64,000 nucleotides of DNA, taken from NCBI RefSeq assembly GCF_019132875.1, contig NZ_JAHSPF010000005.1, forward strand, positions 62,001 through 126,000, in the 5' to 3' direction. Shown piece by piece: positions 40,656-49,180 of this stretch (its first letter is position 1; each line of letters opens with the position of its first letter). This DNA comes from Erwinia phyllosphaerae (GTDB taxonomy: Bacteria; Pseudomonadota; Gammaproteobacteria; Enterobacterales; Enterobacteriaceae). The notes under the pieces were generated by a model, which did no database searches, had not been told where the DNA came from, and worked only from the letters and a program-made list of their open reading frames with translations. The translations under genes were made by a program, and so were the position numbers.

Positions 40656-43232
40656 ATGTCTTCTGTGAAGTACAACGAAAAACAGGTTAGCCGCTGGACG
40701 GGCGCGCGCAGCGTAGCAAGAGCAAAAGAGCTGGTAGGTAAAGTTCAGCAACTGCAATGGCAAAATAATCTGTTAACGGGTGAAGTACCGGGCAGGAAAA
40801 TCGAGCCTTTTCAGGTAATGGTTCACTTTAGCCGACCGCAGGGCAAACTCCATGCCAGCGGCGAATGCACCTGTCCGGTAAAAAATAACTGTCGCCACGT
40901 GGCGGCGGTGATGCTGGCGTGGCTACAGCGGCAGCCCGCCGTGGCGACGACGGTGGCGCTGACGCCCGTCACGGCCAGGCCTTTCCCCGTCCTTCGGCTG
41001 GAATCACGCGCAAAATTTATCAGCGGCTTTGGACGCTATGGCCATCGCCAGAAGCGCCTCGACTTCGCCGCGCTCTATTTTGACTATGCGGGCGTTCAGG
41101 TGCCCGCCGGCAGCAGCGGTGAACAGTTCGCCGATCGCCACGGCCAGCTCTTTCAGGTTGTTCGTCAGCATGAGCAGGAACAGCGCTGGACAGATGACCT
41201 GAACGCCCTGGGCCTGAACAGCGTTTCATCCGGTCATATTTATACGCCGCACTCGGCACCGTTACCGCCAATCATCTTTGCACCGGATGCGCCTGAGCAG
41301 TGGCAAAACGTCATTCATACCGTACTGCCAAAACTGACGCGAGATGGCTGGCAAGCCAGCGTAGACGATGATTTTACCTGGAACGTTCTGGAGATTACGG
41401 CTATAGACGGTGTGGTCGCTCAGCAGCAGGACGGCTGGTACGCGCTGGAGATGGAAGCCGCGATTGGGCCGCGTAAAGTCAAAATGCAGCCGCTGCTTGC
41501 CGGGCTTTTTCAGAAAGATCGCCGCTGGCTGTCTGGCGATCTCGCTGCGATCCCGAATGAGGAAACCATAGAGCTGCGCAGCGAGAGCAACGAACGCCTG
41601 CATATCGCGGCCAGCCAGCTAAAAACCGTGGTTGGCAATCTGGCCGATCTGTTTGCTCAGGGTGTAGAAACGCCGTTGCGCATAGCGCCTTACGAAGCGG
41701 GAAGGCTGACGGCGCTGAGCGAGACGGGCCGCTGGCAGTTCCACGGCGGAAACGGCGTATTACAGCTGGCCGAGCGCCTGCGGTCAGGCAGCAGCATTGA
41801 GCCCGTTGCGCCGCCGGTAGGGTTGCGCGCGCAGCTGCGTGACTATCAGCAGCAGGGCGTAAACTGGATGCAGTTTCTGCGGGCGAACGATCTTTCCGGC
41901 GTGCTGGCCGATGATATGGGGCTGGGGAAAACTATCCAGACGCTGGCGCACCTGCTGCTGGAGAAAGAAGCGGGGCGGCTGGATCGGCCAGCGCTGATCG
42001 TGGTGCCGACCACGCTGGTTTATAACTGGACGCAGGAAGCTTTACGCTTCGCCCCGGATCTAAAAATGCTGGCGCTGACCGGGCCACAGCGCAAAGCTTT
42101 TTATGACCGTATTGAAAGCTATGACGTGGTGATTACCACCTATTCTCTGCTGTGGCGCGATCAGCCGGAGCTGCTTGGCCACAGCTATCATCTGCTGATT
42201 CTGGACGAGGCGCAGTATGTGAAAAACAGCGCTTCGCGCGCGGCATCGGTCATTCGCACGTTGAAATCCCGCCATCGACTCTGCTTAACCGGCACGCCGC
42301 TGGAAAACCATCTTGGCGAGCTGTGGTCGCAGTTTGATTTTCTGCTACCGGGTTTCCTCGGCAGCGAAAAAGAATTTACTCAGGAGTGGCGTATTCCCGT
42401 GGAGCGGGATGGCGACAGGGTTCGGCGCGAGCTACTGGCACGCCGCGTCAGGCCTTTTATGCTGCGTCGGCGCAAGCAGGAAGTGGCGAAAGAACTGCCG
42501 CCAAAAAACACCATCGTGCGCTCGGTTGAAATGGAAGGCGCACAGCGGGATTTATACGAGAAGGTACGTGGCGCAATGCAAGATCGCGTGCGGCTGGCCG
42601 TCGAGCAGCAGGGGGCGGGGCGCAGTCATCTGCTGGTGCTGGATGCTTTACTTAAGCTGCGGCAGATCTGCTGTGACCCGCGCCTGATTGATAATGATAA
42701 AACGGCGAAGGTAAAACAGTCGGCCAAGCTGATGCTGTTGCGCGAAATGCTCAGCGATCTGCTGGCGGAAGATCGCCGCATCCTGATCTTTTCACAGTTC
42801 ACCACCATGCTGACGCTGATTGCGGAAGAGTTACAGAAAGCGCGCATTCCTTATGTGATCCTTACCGGCAGCACGCGCGACCGAACCGAACCGGTGCGCC
42901 GTTTTCAGAATGGCGAAGTACCGGTGTTTCTGATTAGTTTGAAAGCAGGCGGCGTGGGACTGAACCTGACGGCGGCAGACACGGTGATCCACTACGATCC
43001 CTGGTGGAATCCGGCGGCGGAAAACCAGGCGACGGATCGTGCTTATCGCCTGGGCCAGGACAAACCGGTTTTCGTGTATAAGCTCATTGCCGCAGGCAGT
43101 ATTGAAGAGAAGATCGTCGCGCTGCAGCAGCAGAAAGCGGAGCTGGCCGACGGCATCCTGGCCGACGACCTGAGCGAACCGGCCAGCTTCACCAGCGACG
43201 ACCTTGCCGCGCTGTTTGAGCCGCTGGCTTAA
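40656..43232 (+). CDS. SNF2-family ATPase with N-terminal SWIM zinc finger
   Basis: 858-residue Swi2/Snf2 ATPase. A SWIM-type CXCXnCXH finger is at Cys71, Cys73, Cys79 and His81 (CTCPVKNNCRH). The SNF2 core has RDYQQQGVNWM, Walker A DDMGLGKT, motif II DEAQ (LILDEAQYVKN; most SNF2 proteins have DEAH), LTGTPLENHLGELWS, and the helicase C part with SLKAGGVGLNLTAADTV and DRAYRLGQ. Such proteins move on double-stranded DNA and remodel DNA-protein complexes; the client is unknown. The ATG at 40656 precedes the first conserved residues; the frame is open to 40521. It diverges from nrdD. No methylase, phospholipase or other defence partner is adjacent. Confidence 0.85.
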   Translation: MSSVKYNEKQVSRWTGARSVARAKELVGKVQQLQWQNNLLTGEVPGRKIEPFQVMVHFSRPQGKLHASGECTCPVKNNCRHVAAVMLAWLQRQPAVATTVALTPVTARPFPVLRLESRAKFISGFGRYGHRQKRLDFAALYFDYAGVQVPAGSSGEQFADRHGQLFQVVRQHEQEQRWTDDLNALGLNSVSSGHIYTPHSAPLPPIIFAPDAPEQWQNVIHTVLPKLTRDGWQASVDDDFTWNVLEITAIDGVVAQQQDGWYALEMEAAIGPRKVKMQPLLAGLFQKDRRWLSGDLAAIPNEETIELRSESNERLHIAASQLKTVVGNLADLFAQGVETPLRIAPYEAGRLTALSETGRWQFHGGNGVLQLAERLRSGSSIEPVAPPVGLRAQLRDYQQQGVNWMQFLRANDLSGVLADDMGLGKTIQTLAHLLLEKEAGRLDRPALIVVPTTLVYNWTQEALRFAPDLKMLALTGPQRKAFYDRIESYDVVITTYSLLWRDQPELLGHSYHLLILDEAQYVKNSASRAASVIRTLKSRHRLCLTGTPLENHLGELWSQFDFLLPGFLGSEKEFTQEWRIPVERDGDRVRRELLARRVRPFMLRRRKQEVAKELPPKNTIVRSVEMEGAQRDLYEKVRGAMQDRVRLAVEQQGAGRSHLLVLDALLKLRQICCDPRLIDNDKTAKVKQSAKLMLLREMLSDLLAEDRRILIFSQFTTMLTLIAEELQKARIPYVILTGSTRDRTEPVRRFQNGEVPVFLISLKAGGVGLNLTAADTVIHYDPWWNPAAENQATDRAYRLGQDKPVFVYKLIAAGSIEEKIVALQQQKAELADGILADDLSEPASFTSDDLAALFEPLA

Positions 43233-43408
43233 TAGCCGGCTTGCGCAAACCGTTGACTTAATCAGCTGCGTTCTTTAAGCCGCTGGCTTAATAACTGGCT
43301 CGCGTAAACCGTTGACTTAATCAGCTGCGTTCTTTAAGCCGCTGGCTTAATAGCTGGCTTGCGTAAACCGTTAGCTTGATCGGCTGCGTTCTCTAAGCCG
43401 CTGGCTTA
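43219..43408. repeat. 59-bp tandem repeat, about 3.2 copies
   Basis: Units at 43219-43277, 43278-43336 and 43337-43395, then a 13-bp partial copy. The first copy begins inside the last codons of the SNF2 gene (Pro-Leu-Ala-stop), so later units repeat its 3' end. Each unit is itself made of two related halves of about 29-30 bp, one with CCGCTGGCTTAAT and one with CCGTTGACTTAAT. It lies between convergent SNF2 and treC genes. Confidence 0.95.
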
Positions 43409-43444
43409 GTCACTCTGCGCCCCCAGGCCCGGGCGTTGCTTCCC

Positions 43445-45127
43445 TTAGCTGGTTTGACCGGAGCCGTTCCAGCGTTTCTGATACCACCAGACCGCTTCCC
43501 AGGGGCGCAGCATCACCTCACCTGGCGTAACGTGCGTATCGGGGTAGTTGCTTACCAGCACCTCCCAATGGCCGCTGTAGGCTGGTGGATGCCATACCTG
43601 CGTTTCGCCGCTGAAGTTGGCCGCTACCACCAGCACTTCTTTCTCAAAGCGGCGGCAATAGCACCAGAGATAAGCGTGATCCGGCAGCAAATCGAGATAG
43701 TCTCCCCAGGTCAGGATTGCGTACTCTTTTCTTAACCTAATCAGCTTCTGATAGGTGTAAAAGACCGAGTTTTCATCCGCCAGAGCCGCTTCGACGTTAA
43801 TCGTTTCCATGTTGTCGCACATGCCGATCCAGGGCGTGCCGCTGGTAAAGCCGCCGTTTTCGCCGCCGTGCCACGGAATGGGCGTGCGGCCATTATCGCG
43901 CGATTTGCTGGCCAGAATTTCCAGCAGATTATCGCTGTCGCGGCCTTGTGAACGCAGCTCGGCATACATGTTATGGCTTTCAATATCGCGATAGTCGATG
44001 ATGCGGGTATAGTGCGGATTGGTCATCCCCAGCTCTTCACCCTGAAAAATATAGGGCGTTCCCTGCATGCCGTGCAGCACCAGCGCCAGCATTTTGGCCG
44101 ACTGCACGCGATAGTGGCCCTCGTCGCCCCAGCGGGAAACCACGCGTGGCTGATCGTGGTTACACCAGAACAGCGCGTTCCAGGCTTTGTTATGCATGCC
44201 GTGTTGCCAGTGGGTAAAAATCGCCTTCTGCGCCACCAGGTCCAGCGGCGTTAACGTCCACTTCTGGCCGTTAAAAAAATCTACTTCCACGTGATCGAAG
44301 CTAAACACCATCGACAGCTCTTCGCCGTCCAGCGAGCCGTATTGCTGACAGTGTTCCAGCGTGGCGGAAGACATCTCGCCAACCGTCATCAGCTCGCGCG
44401 GGCGAAAGACGTCGCGGCTCATCTCACGCATATATTCATGGATGCGCGGCCCGTCGGTATAAAGCCGCAGCCCGTCGCCGTTAGGATCGTCCGGGAAATC
44501 CTGATGTTTGGAAACCAGGTTCACCACGTCCAGCCGCAACCCATCAATCCCGCGATCGGCCCAGAAGTTAACGATCTGCTTCAGCTCGGCACGCAGATTA
44601 TCGTTCTCCCAGTTTAAATCGGCCTGTTCCGGCGCCCACAGATGCATATAGTACTGGTTACTTTCCGGATGCCAGCGCCAGGCGTGGCCGCCAAATTTAG
44701 ACTGCCAGTTATTCGGCGGTTCGCCCGGCGTACCGTCGCGCCAGATGTAATAGGAACGATAAGGACTTTCGCGATCCAGCGCCTCGTGAAACCAGTGATG
44801 CTGCGTAGAGCTATGGTTAAACACCATATCAAGGATTAGCCGCATGCCACGCTGGTGCGTTTCCGCCACCAGATTGTCAAAATCGTTCATCGTGCCAAAC
44901 AGCGGGTCGATGGCGATATAGTTCGCCACGTCGTAGCCGTTATCCACCTGCGGCGAGATATAAAAAGGCGTCAGCCAGATAGCGTCGACGCCCAGCTGTT
45001 TGAGGTAGTCCAGATGCTGGATCACGCCGGCCAGATCGCCCGTGCCGCTGCCGGTCGTGTCCTGAAAGCTCTTGGGATAAATTTGATAGATAACGCCGTT
45101 TTGCCACCACGGTGGATTTTTAGTCAT
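43445..45127 (-). CDS. treC: TreC, trehalose-6-phosphate hydrolase
   Basis: 560-residue GH13 alpha-glucosidase (E. coli 551) splitting trehalose-6-phosphate into glucose and glucose-6-phosphate in the cytosol. Motifs: WWQNGVIYQIYPKSF, DMVFNHSS, the nucleophile Asp in GLRLDVVN, acid Glu in VGEMSS and WCNHDQPR. In E. coli it follows the trehalose PTS gene treB, with treR nearby. Here neither is adjacent: ridA lies upstream and the SNF2 gene converges from the other side. Substrate must come from a transporter encoded elsewhere. Confidence 0.94.
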   Translation of the reverse strand: MTKNPPWWQNGVIYQIYPKSFQDTTGSGTGDLAGVIQHLDYLKQLGVDAIWLTPFYISPQVDNGYDVANYIAIDPLFGTMNDFDNLVAETHQRGMRLILDMVFNHSSTQHHWFHEALDRESPYRSYYIWRDGTPGEPPNNWQSKFGGHAWRWHPESNQYYMHLWAPEQADLNWENDNLRAELKQIVNFWADRGIDGLRLDVVNLVSKHQDFPDDPNGDGLRLYTDGPRIHEYMREMSRDVFRPRELMTVGEMSSATLEHCQQYGSLDGEELSMVFSFDHVEVDFFNGQKWTLTPLDLVAQKAIFTHWQHGMHNKAWNALFWCNHDQPRVVSRWGDEGHYRVQSAKMLALVLHGMQGTPYIFQGEELGMTNPHYTRIIDYRDIESHNMYAELRSQGRDSDNLLEILASKSRDNGRTPIPWHGGENGGFTSGTPWIGMCDNMETINVEAALADENSVFYTYQKLIRLRKEYAILTWGDYLDLLPDHAYLWCYCRRFEKEVLVVAANFSGETQVWHPPAYSGHWEVLVSNYPDTHVTPGEVMLRPWEAVWWYQKRWNGSGQTS

Positions 45128-45321
45128 TGCTCAATCCCGATATAAAAGAGGTCCGTTTGCGCTGCCGTTGCCTTTTTGTTCTTCCATAAGGTTAGCTATT
45201 AACTGGCAAGGTGCGCGCGCAGGAAAAGCGAAAAATTTTTACGGCGAGCACAAAGGATTGAACCTCAGGGATTAAAGGCGGCTGGCAGGAAAAAAAGGAC
45301 GTGCATCGGGTGGGGAAAGAT

Positions 45322-45343
45322 TCCTCTCCCGCAGGGGAGAGGA
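45322..45343 (-). terminator. Hairpin downstream of ridA
   Basis: Stem CCTCTCCC / GGGAGAGG with a 4-nt loop, just past the ridA stop on the minus strand. The downstream bases (AATCTTTCC) are only moderately T-rich. It separates ridA from treC. Confidence 0.5.
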
Positions 45344-45350
45344 GAGAGGA

Positions 45351-45737
45351 TTAGCGACGTACGGCTATCGCTTCGATCTCGATTTTGACATCTTTCGGCA
45401 GACGCGCCACTTCCACACAGGAGCGCGCCGGGAAGCTGGCATCGTGCTCGGTGAAGAACGCTTCATAGGCCGCGTTCACGGTAGCAAAATCGTTCAGATC
45501 CTTAACGAACACCGTAGTTTTCACGATATCGCCAACCTTCAGGCCCGCCGCTTCCACGATAGCCTTCACGTTTTCCAGCGACTGGCGCGCCTGGGCGGTC
45601 ACGTCGTCAGCGACATTACCGGTTTTAGGATCGACCGGGATCTGGCCGGAGGTGATGATCATGCTGCCCAGATCGACGCCCTGTACATAAGGGCCAATCG
45701 CCGCTGGTGCTTGTTCAGTGCTGATTTCGCGAGACAT
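45351..45737 (-). CDS. ridA: RidA, enamine/imine deaminase
   Basis: 128-residue Rid/YjgF protein, same length as in E. coli. It hydrolyses reactive 2-aminoacrylate-type enamines, protecting PLP enzymes. The signature is ARSCVEVARLPKDVKIEIEAIA with the catalytic Arg in PARSCVEV. It lies 70 nt downstream of pyrI in the same direction, the E. coli order. Confidence 0.97.
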   Translation of the reverse strand: MSREISTEQAPAAIGPYVQGVDLGSMIITSGQIPVDPKTGNVADDVTAQARQSLENVKAIVEAAGLKVGDIVKTTVFVKDLNDFATVNAAYEAFFTEHDASFPARSCVEVARLPKDVKIEIEAIAVRR

Positions 45738-45807
45738 AATTTCTCCTTGTTAACGGGTAACGCCGGTAGTCACCGGAACCGGGCCATTATAAGCCGCTTA
45801 AAACTGA

Positions 45808-46272
45808 TTACCAGTTTGCCATTACCACGTGGCGCGCAAACTCTTTTTCGCAGTATTTGCACTTTAACTGCACGTTATCATTGCGTTTTTTTACCGCAAA
45901 GCTGGAGTGAACCGGCTCGCTGCGGCTGATGCAGTTGCTGTTGGGGCAGGTCAGCACGCGTTCAATATTGTCCGGCAGCGTCGGCGAAATTTTGCCGACC
46001 ACGTCATAATTATCGATGCGGTTTACCGTGGCGTGCGGCGCATAGACGGCCAGCTGATTGATCTGATCTTCGGTCAGAAAGGTGTTCTCAATCTTGATCA
46101 GATCTTTGCGCCCCAGCTCGCCAGAAGGCAGATTCAGCCCGATGGTGATGCGCTGATCGGTTTCCGTCAGGCGAAACAGCGACAGCAGCTTAAAACCAAC
46201 CTGCGCCGGAATATGATCGATTACCGTGCCGCGCTTGATCGCTTCGACCTGGAGTTTATTGTCTTGTGTCAT
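45808..46272 (-). CDS. pyrI: PyrI, aspartate carbamoyltransferase regulatory chain
   Basis: 154-residue regulatory subunit of ATCase (E. coli 153) binding CTP and ATP. The N-terminal allosteric domain holds [16 protein letters not shown]. The zinc domain has the four cysteines as CPNSNC and CKYC. It starts 12 nt after the pyrB stop, in the pyrBI operon. Confidence 0.98.
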   Translation of the reverse strand: MTQDNKLQVEAIKRGTVIDHIPAQVGFKLLSLFRLTETDQRITIGLNLPSGELGRKDLIKIENTFLTEDQINQLAVYAPHATVNRIDNYDVVGKISPTLPDNIERVLTCPNSNCISRSEPVHSSFAVKKRNDNVQLKCKYCEKEFARHVVMANW

Positions 46273-46284
46273 CGTCAGTTCCTC

Positions 46285-47220
46285 TTACAAATCCAGTTCA
46301 CTGTTCAGCACCAGCGCCAGCAGTGCCTGACGGGCGAAAATGCCGTTGCCGGCCTGCTGAAAATACCAGGCGTGCGGCGTGGCATCGACATCGGTAGTGA
46401 TTTCATCAATGCGCGGCAGCGGATGCAGCACTTTCATCGTGGCGCGAGCGCCAGCCAGGTCGGCGGCGCGCAGAATAAATTGCGCCTTCACGTTGGCGTA
46501 TTCCGACGGATCCAGCCGCTCTTTCTGCACGCGAGTCATATAAAGAATATCAACCTGCGGCACGACTTCTTCAATGCTGTCGTGACGGCTCCACGCGATT
46601 CCTTTCTCGTCGAGCATATCGGTAATGTAGGACGGCATCGCCAGCGCATCCGGCGCGATAAACAGAAAACGGTTGCCGTCAAACTTCGCCAGCGCCTGCG
46701 CCAGCGAATGCACGGTGCGGCCATATTTCAAATCGCCAACCATCGCGATATTCAGGTTGCTCAGGCGACCCTGCGTTTCCTGAATAGTGAAAAGATCCAG
46801 CAGCGTCTGCGTGGGATGCTGGTTGGCACCATCGCCCGCGTTAAGAATCGGTATACCGCCGGAAAACTCCGTTGCCAGACGCGCGGCACCTTCCTGCGGA
46901 TGGCGCATAACGATAGCGTCAACATAGGTGCCGATTACGGAAATCGTATCGGCCAGCGTTTCGCCTTTCTTGCCCAGCGACGTATTGCTGCCGTCAGCAA
47001 AGCCCACCACAGCGGCACCCAGGCGATGCATCGCGCTCTCAAAAGACAAACGCGTGCGGGTTGAAGCTTCAAAGAAGCAGCTGGCAATAACCTTGTGCTT
47101 TAACAGCTCCGGCTGCGGCGTTGCTTTCAGGCTGGCGGCGGTGCGCAGCGCCAGCTCCAGCTCTTCACGGCTGAGATCGTTAATTGAGATAATGTGTTTG
47201 TGATACAGCGGATTAGCCAT
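46285..47220 (-). CDS. pyrB: PyrB, aspartate carbamoyltransferase catalytic chain
   Basis: 311-residue catalytic chain identical in length to E. coli PyrB. It makes carbamoyl-aspartate in pyrimidine synthesis. Active-site motifs are [13 protein letters not shown] (carbamoyl phosphate), SLGKKGETL (80s loop), HPTQTLLDL and the 240s loop HPLPRIDEI. The ATG at 47220 (MANPLY) with GGAG upstream is preferred; a GTG two codons earlier is in frame. Expression depends on the pyrL attenuator just upstream. Confidence 0.98.
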   Translation of the reverse strand: MANPLYHKHIISINDLSREELELALRTAASLKATPQPELLKHKVIASCFFEASTRTRLSFESAMHRLGAAVVGFADGSNTSLGKKGETLADTISVIGTYVDAIVMRHPQEGAARLATEFSGGIPILNAGDGANQHPTQTLLDLFTIQETQGRLSNLNIAMVGDLKYGRTVHSLAQALAKFDGNRFLFIAPDALAMPSYITDMLDEKGIAWSRHDSIEEVVPQVDILYMTRVQKERLDPSEYANVKAQFILRAADLAGARATMKVLHPLPRIDEITTDVDATPHAWYFQQAGNGIFARQALLALVLNSELDL

Positions 47221-47262
47221 GTTCACTCTCCTTTACGCGTGCCGCTAAGCTGAAAAATGGAC

Positions 47263-47294
47263 AAAAAAAAGCCCCTCATTGAGGGGCTTTTTTT
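47263..47294 (-). terminator. pyrBI attenuator terminator
   Basis: Stem GCCCCTC / GAGGGGC with a 3-nt loop, flanked by A and T runs of at least seven. It lies 43 nt before pyrB. The pyrL stop codon falls inside the hairpin, so a ribosome finishing pyrL would block its formation. Confidence 0.93.
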
Positions 47295-47377
47295 AGGATC
47301 GGAAAGGAGGAAAAACGGCACTGCCCGCCGGCATTCAGACGCGTCATTTTAACCATGTCAGCAGTACTCAGTTTCAT
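47276..47377 (-). CDS. pyrL: PyrL, pyrBI leader peptide (33 codons)
   Basis: A 33-residue ORF with GGAGG 4 nt before its ATG. It begins MKLSTADMVK and ends PILKKAPQ, with TGA within the attenuator stem. The template includes a pyrimidine-rich run in the CGT-TTT-TCC-TCC-TTT-CCG codons, where RNA polymerase would pause at low UTP so that the ribosome catches up and prevents termination. E. coli pyrL has 44 codons and a different start, so the peptide is not conserved but the mechanism is. An overlapping ATG four bases upstream gives only seven codons. Confidence 0.8.
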   Translation of the reverse strand: MKLSTADMVKMTRLNAGGQCRFSSFPILKKAPQ

Positions 47378-47401
47378 GCATCCTCCAGGCAAACGGGGGG
47401 C

Positions 47402-47429
47402 ATTATACGCCTTCGTCGCGCGGCAGCAA
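47402..47429 (-). promoter_or_regulatory. pyrLBI promoter
   Basis: On the minus strand, TTGCTG, a 16-bp spacer and a perfect TATAAT (47402-47407), followed by GCCCCCC. Transcription would start some 15-20 nt before pyrL. A C-rich start is typical of UTP/CTP-sensitive enterobacterial pyr promoters. Confidence 0.75.
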
Positions 47430-47458
47430 GCAAAAGTAATCGTTTGCCTGGCGGAAAA

Positions 47459-48469
47459 TCAGGGTAGCTTCGCCAGCGTCGCCACCATCACGGCTTTGAT
47501 AGTGTGCAGACGGTTTTCCGCCTGATCGAAGACCACGCTGTGCGCCGATTCAAACACCTCGTTGGTGACTTCCATACCGCCGTGCAGATCGTACTGTTCC
47601 GCCATCTGCTGGCCTAACGTGGTTTGATCGTCATGGAAAGCGGGCAGGCAGTGTAAGAACTTAACCTGCGGATTGCCCGTGAGCTTCAGCATAGCGCTGT
47701 TTACCTGATAGGCGCGCAGTAGGGCGATACGCTCTTGCCACACTTCTTTTGGTTCGCCCATAGATACCCAAACATCGGTATAGATGAAATCCGCGCCGTT
47801 AACACCTTCAGCAATATCTTCCGTCAGCGTAATTTTGCCGCCGGACTTTTGCGCCGCGAGACGACACTCGTTAACCAGCGCTTCATCCGGCCAGCAGCCT
47901 TTTGGCGCTACCAGACGCAGATCCAGTCCTACCAGCGCCGCCGCTTCCATCATGGTGTTGCCCATATTGTTTTGCGCGTCACCCACATAGGCGAAAACCA
48001 TCTCGCTGAACGGTTTTTCCGGCAGATGTTCCTGCATAGTCAGTAAGTCGGCCAGCAGCTGCGTAGGGTGAAACTCGTTGGTTAAGCCGTTCCAGACCGG
48101 CACGCCCGCATGTTCCGCCAGCGCCTCTACCAGCGGCTGACCGTGACCGCGATATTGAATGCCGTCATACATACGTCCCAGCACGCGCGCGGTATCCTTC
48201 ATCGACTCTTTATGGCCAATCTGACTGCCGCTTGGCCCCAGATAAGTCACGTTCGCGCCCTGATCGTAAGCGGCAACTTCGAAAGAGCATCGGGTACGGG
48301 TCGAGTCTTTTTCGAAGATGAGCGCGATGTTTTTGCCTTTCAGATGCTGAACTTCTTCACCATTTTTTTTCGCGGTTTTTAAGGTGGCGGCCAGCGCCAG
48401 CAAAGCGGTAATTTCGGCCTGGGTAAAATCCAGCAGCCTGAGAAAATGGCGTTGATATAGCTGACTCAT
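47459..48469 (-). CDS. argI: ArgI, ornithine carbamoyltransferase
   Basis: 336-residue enzyme (E. coli 334) forming citrulline from ornithine and carbamoyl phosphate. Motifs: [13 protein letters not shown] (carbamoyl phosphate), HPTQLLADL, and the ornithine SMG loop (VSMGEP) and HCLPAFHD. It is leftward, upstream of pyrL, and shares carbamoyl phosphate with PyrB. Two ARG boxes overlap its promoter. Confidence 0.97.
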   Translation of the reverse strand: MSQLYQRHFLRLLDFTQAEITALLALAATLKTAKKNGEEVQHLKGKNIALIFEKDSTRTRCSFEVAAYDQGANVTYLGPSGSQIGHKESMKDTARVLGRMYDGIQYRGHGQPLVEALAEHAGVPVWNGLTNEFHPTQLLADLLTMQEHLPEKPFSEMVFAYVGDAQNNMGNTMMEAAALVGLDLRLVAPKGCWPDEALVNECRLAAQKSGGKITLTEDIAEGVNGADFIYTDVWVSMGEPKEVWQERIALLRAYQVNSAMLKLTGNPQVKFLHCLPAFHDDQTTLGQQMAEQYDLHGGMEVTNEVFESAHSVVFDQAENRLHTIKAVMVATLAKLP

Positions 48470-48489
48470 AGGACGCTCCGGAGATAGTT

Positions 48490-48533
48490 ATTGAATTAAA
48501 ATTCAATCTAACTGTATTAATATTCATTTTCAA
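48490..48533 (-). promoter_or_regulatory. argI promoter with tandem ARG boxes
   Basis: On the minus strand, TTGAAA (48528-48533), 17-bp spacer and TAGATT (48505-48510). Two 18-bp ArgR sites lie over it: 48490-48507, with both TGAAT and ATTCA halves perfect, and 48511-48528, with one mismatch in the first half. They are 3 bp apart, the classic arrangement for an ArgR hexamer. Confidence 0.9.
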
Positions 48534-48627
48534 CCCGGGGGCGCAGAAACTTTTCTTTAAAGGTAGTGGCGCGAAGGACACTGTGGGAAAATACTTACCA
48601 GAGATGCCACACACAGAGGAACGGATC

Positions 48628-49050
48628 ATGGCAAATGAAGCATTGCTGGAAGAGCAGCGTGAAGAGACGCGGCTGATTATTGAAGAGCTGTTGGACGATG
48701 GCAGCGACCCGGATGCGCTCTATACCATCGAACACCACCTCTCCTGCGACAGCTTCGACGCGCTGGAAAAGGCGGCGGTAGATGCGTTCAAGCTGGGTTA
48801 TGAAGTGACCGAGCCGGAAGAGCTGGAGCTGGAAGATGGCAGCAAAGTCATGTGCTGCGATATCCTCAGCGAAGCGGCGCTGAACGCCGAGCTGATTGAT
48901 GCACAGGTTGAACAGCTGATTGACCTGGCGGCTAAATATAACGTTGACTACGACGGCTGGGGAACCTATTTCGAAGATCCTGACGCCGAGGACGAAGAAG
49001 ACGAAGACGGCGACTATATCGACGAAGAAGATAACGGTACGCGTCACTAA
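48628..49050 (+). CDS. rraB: RraB, regulator of RNase E activity B
   Basis: 140-residue acidic protein (E. coli 138) that binds the RNase E C-terminal region and inhibits its activity. Conserved parts: [31 protein letters not shown] is the hallmark region (shown here only as [16 protein letters not shown]), [18 protein letters not shown] and [10 protein letters not shown], with a poly-acidic tail. The ATG at 48628 ([10 protein letters not shown]) matches the family start; an in-frame ATG at 48583 is upstream. It is divergent from argI. Confidence 0.96.
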   Translation: MANEALLEEQREETRLIIEELLDDGSDPDALYTIEHHLSCDSFDALEKAAVDAFKLGYEVTEPEELELEDGSKVMCCDILSEAALNAELIDAQVEQLIDLAAKYNVDYDGWGTYFEDPDAEDEEDEDGDYIDEEDNGTRH

Positions 49051-49180
49051 TCCCGGCGGGCGGCGCTGTTCCGCCCGCACAATTTTTTGTGCCGCACTGA
49101 TTGCCCGTTATTCTTTGTCTCACCTCTTTTCAACGCTGCCTGAAGCAACATTCCCTTTCTGATACGGAACCGCTGTACGC

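Noticed and set aside
40656-43232. SNF2 gene as part of a DISARM-like or other defence island
   Set aside because: Neighbours are nrdDG and treC; no methyltransferase, phospholipase D, DUF1998 or nuclease gene is present.
43219-43408. CRISPR array
   Set aside because: The 59-bp units are directly adjacent with no unique spacers, and no cas gene is nearby.
47360-47381. ATG at 47381 (minus strand) as pyrL start
   Set aside because: It overlaps the GGAGG motif and gives only seven codons, ending far before the pause and terminator.
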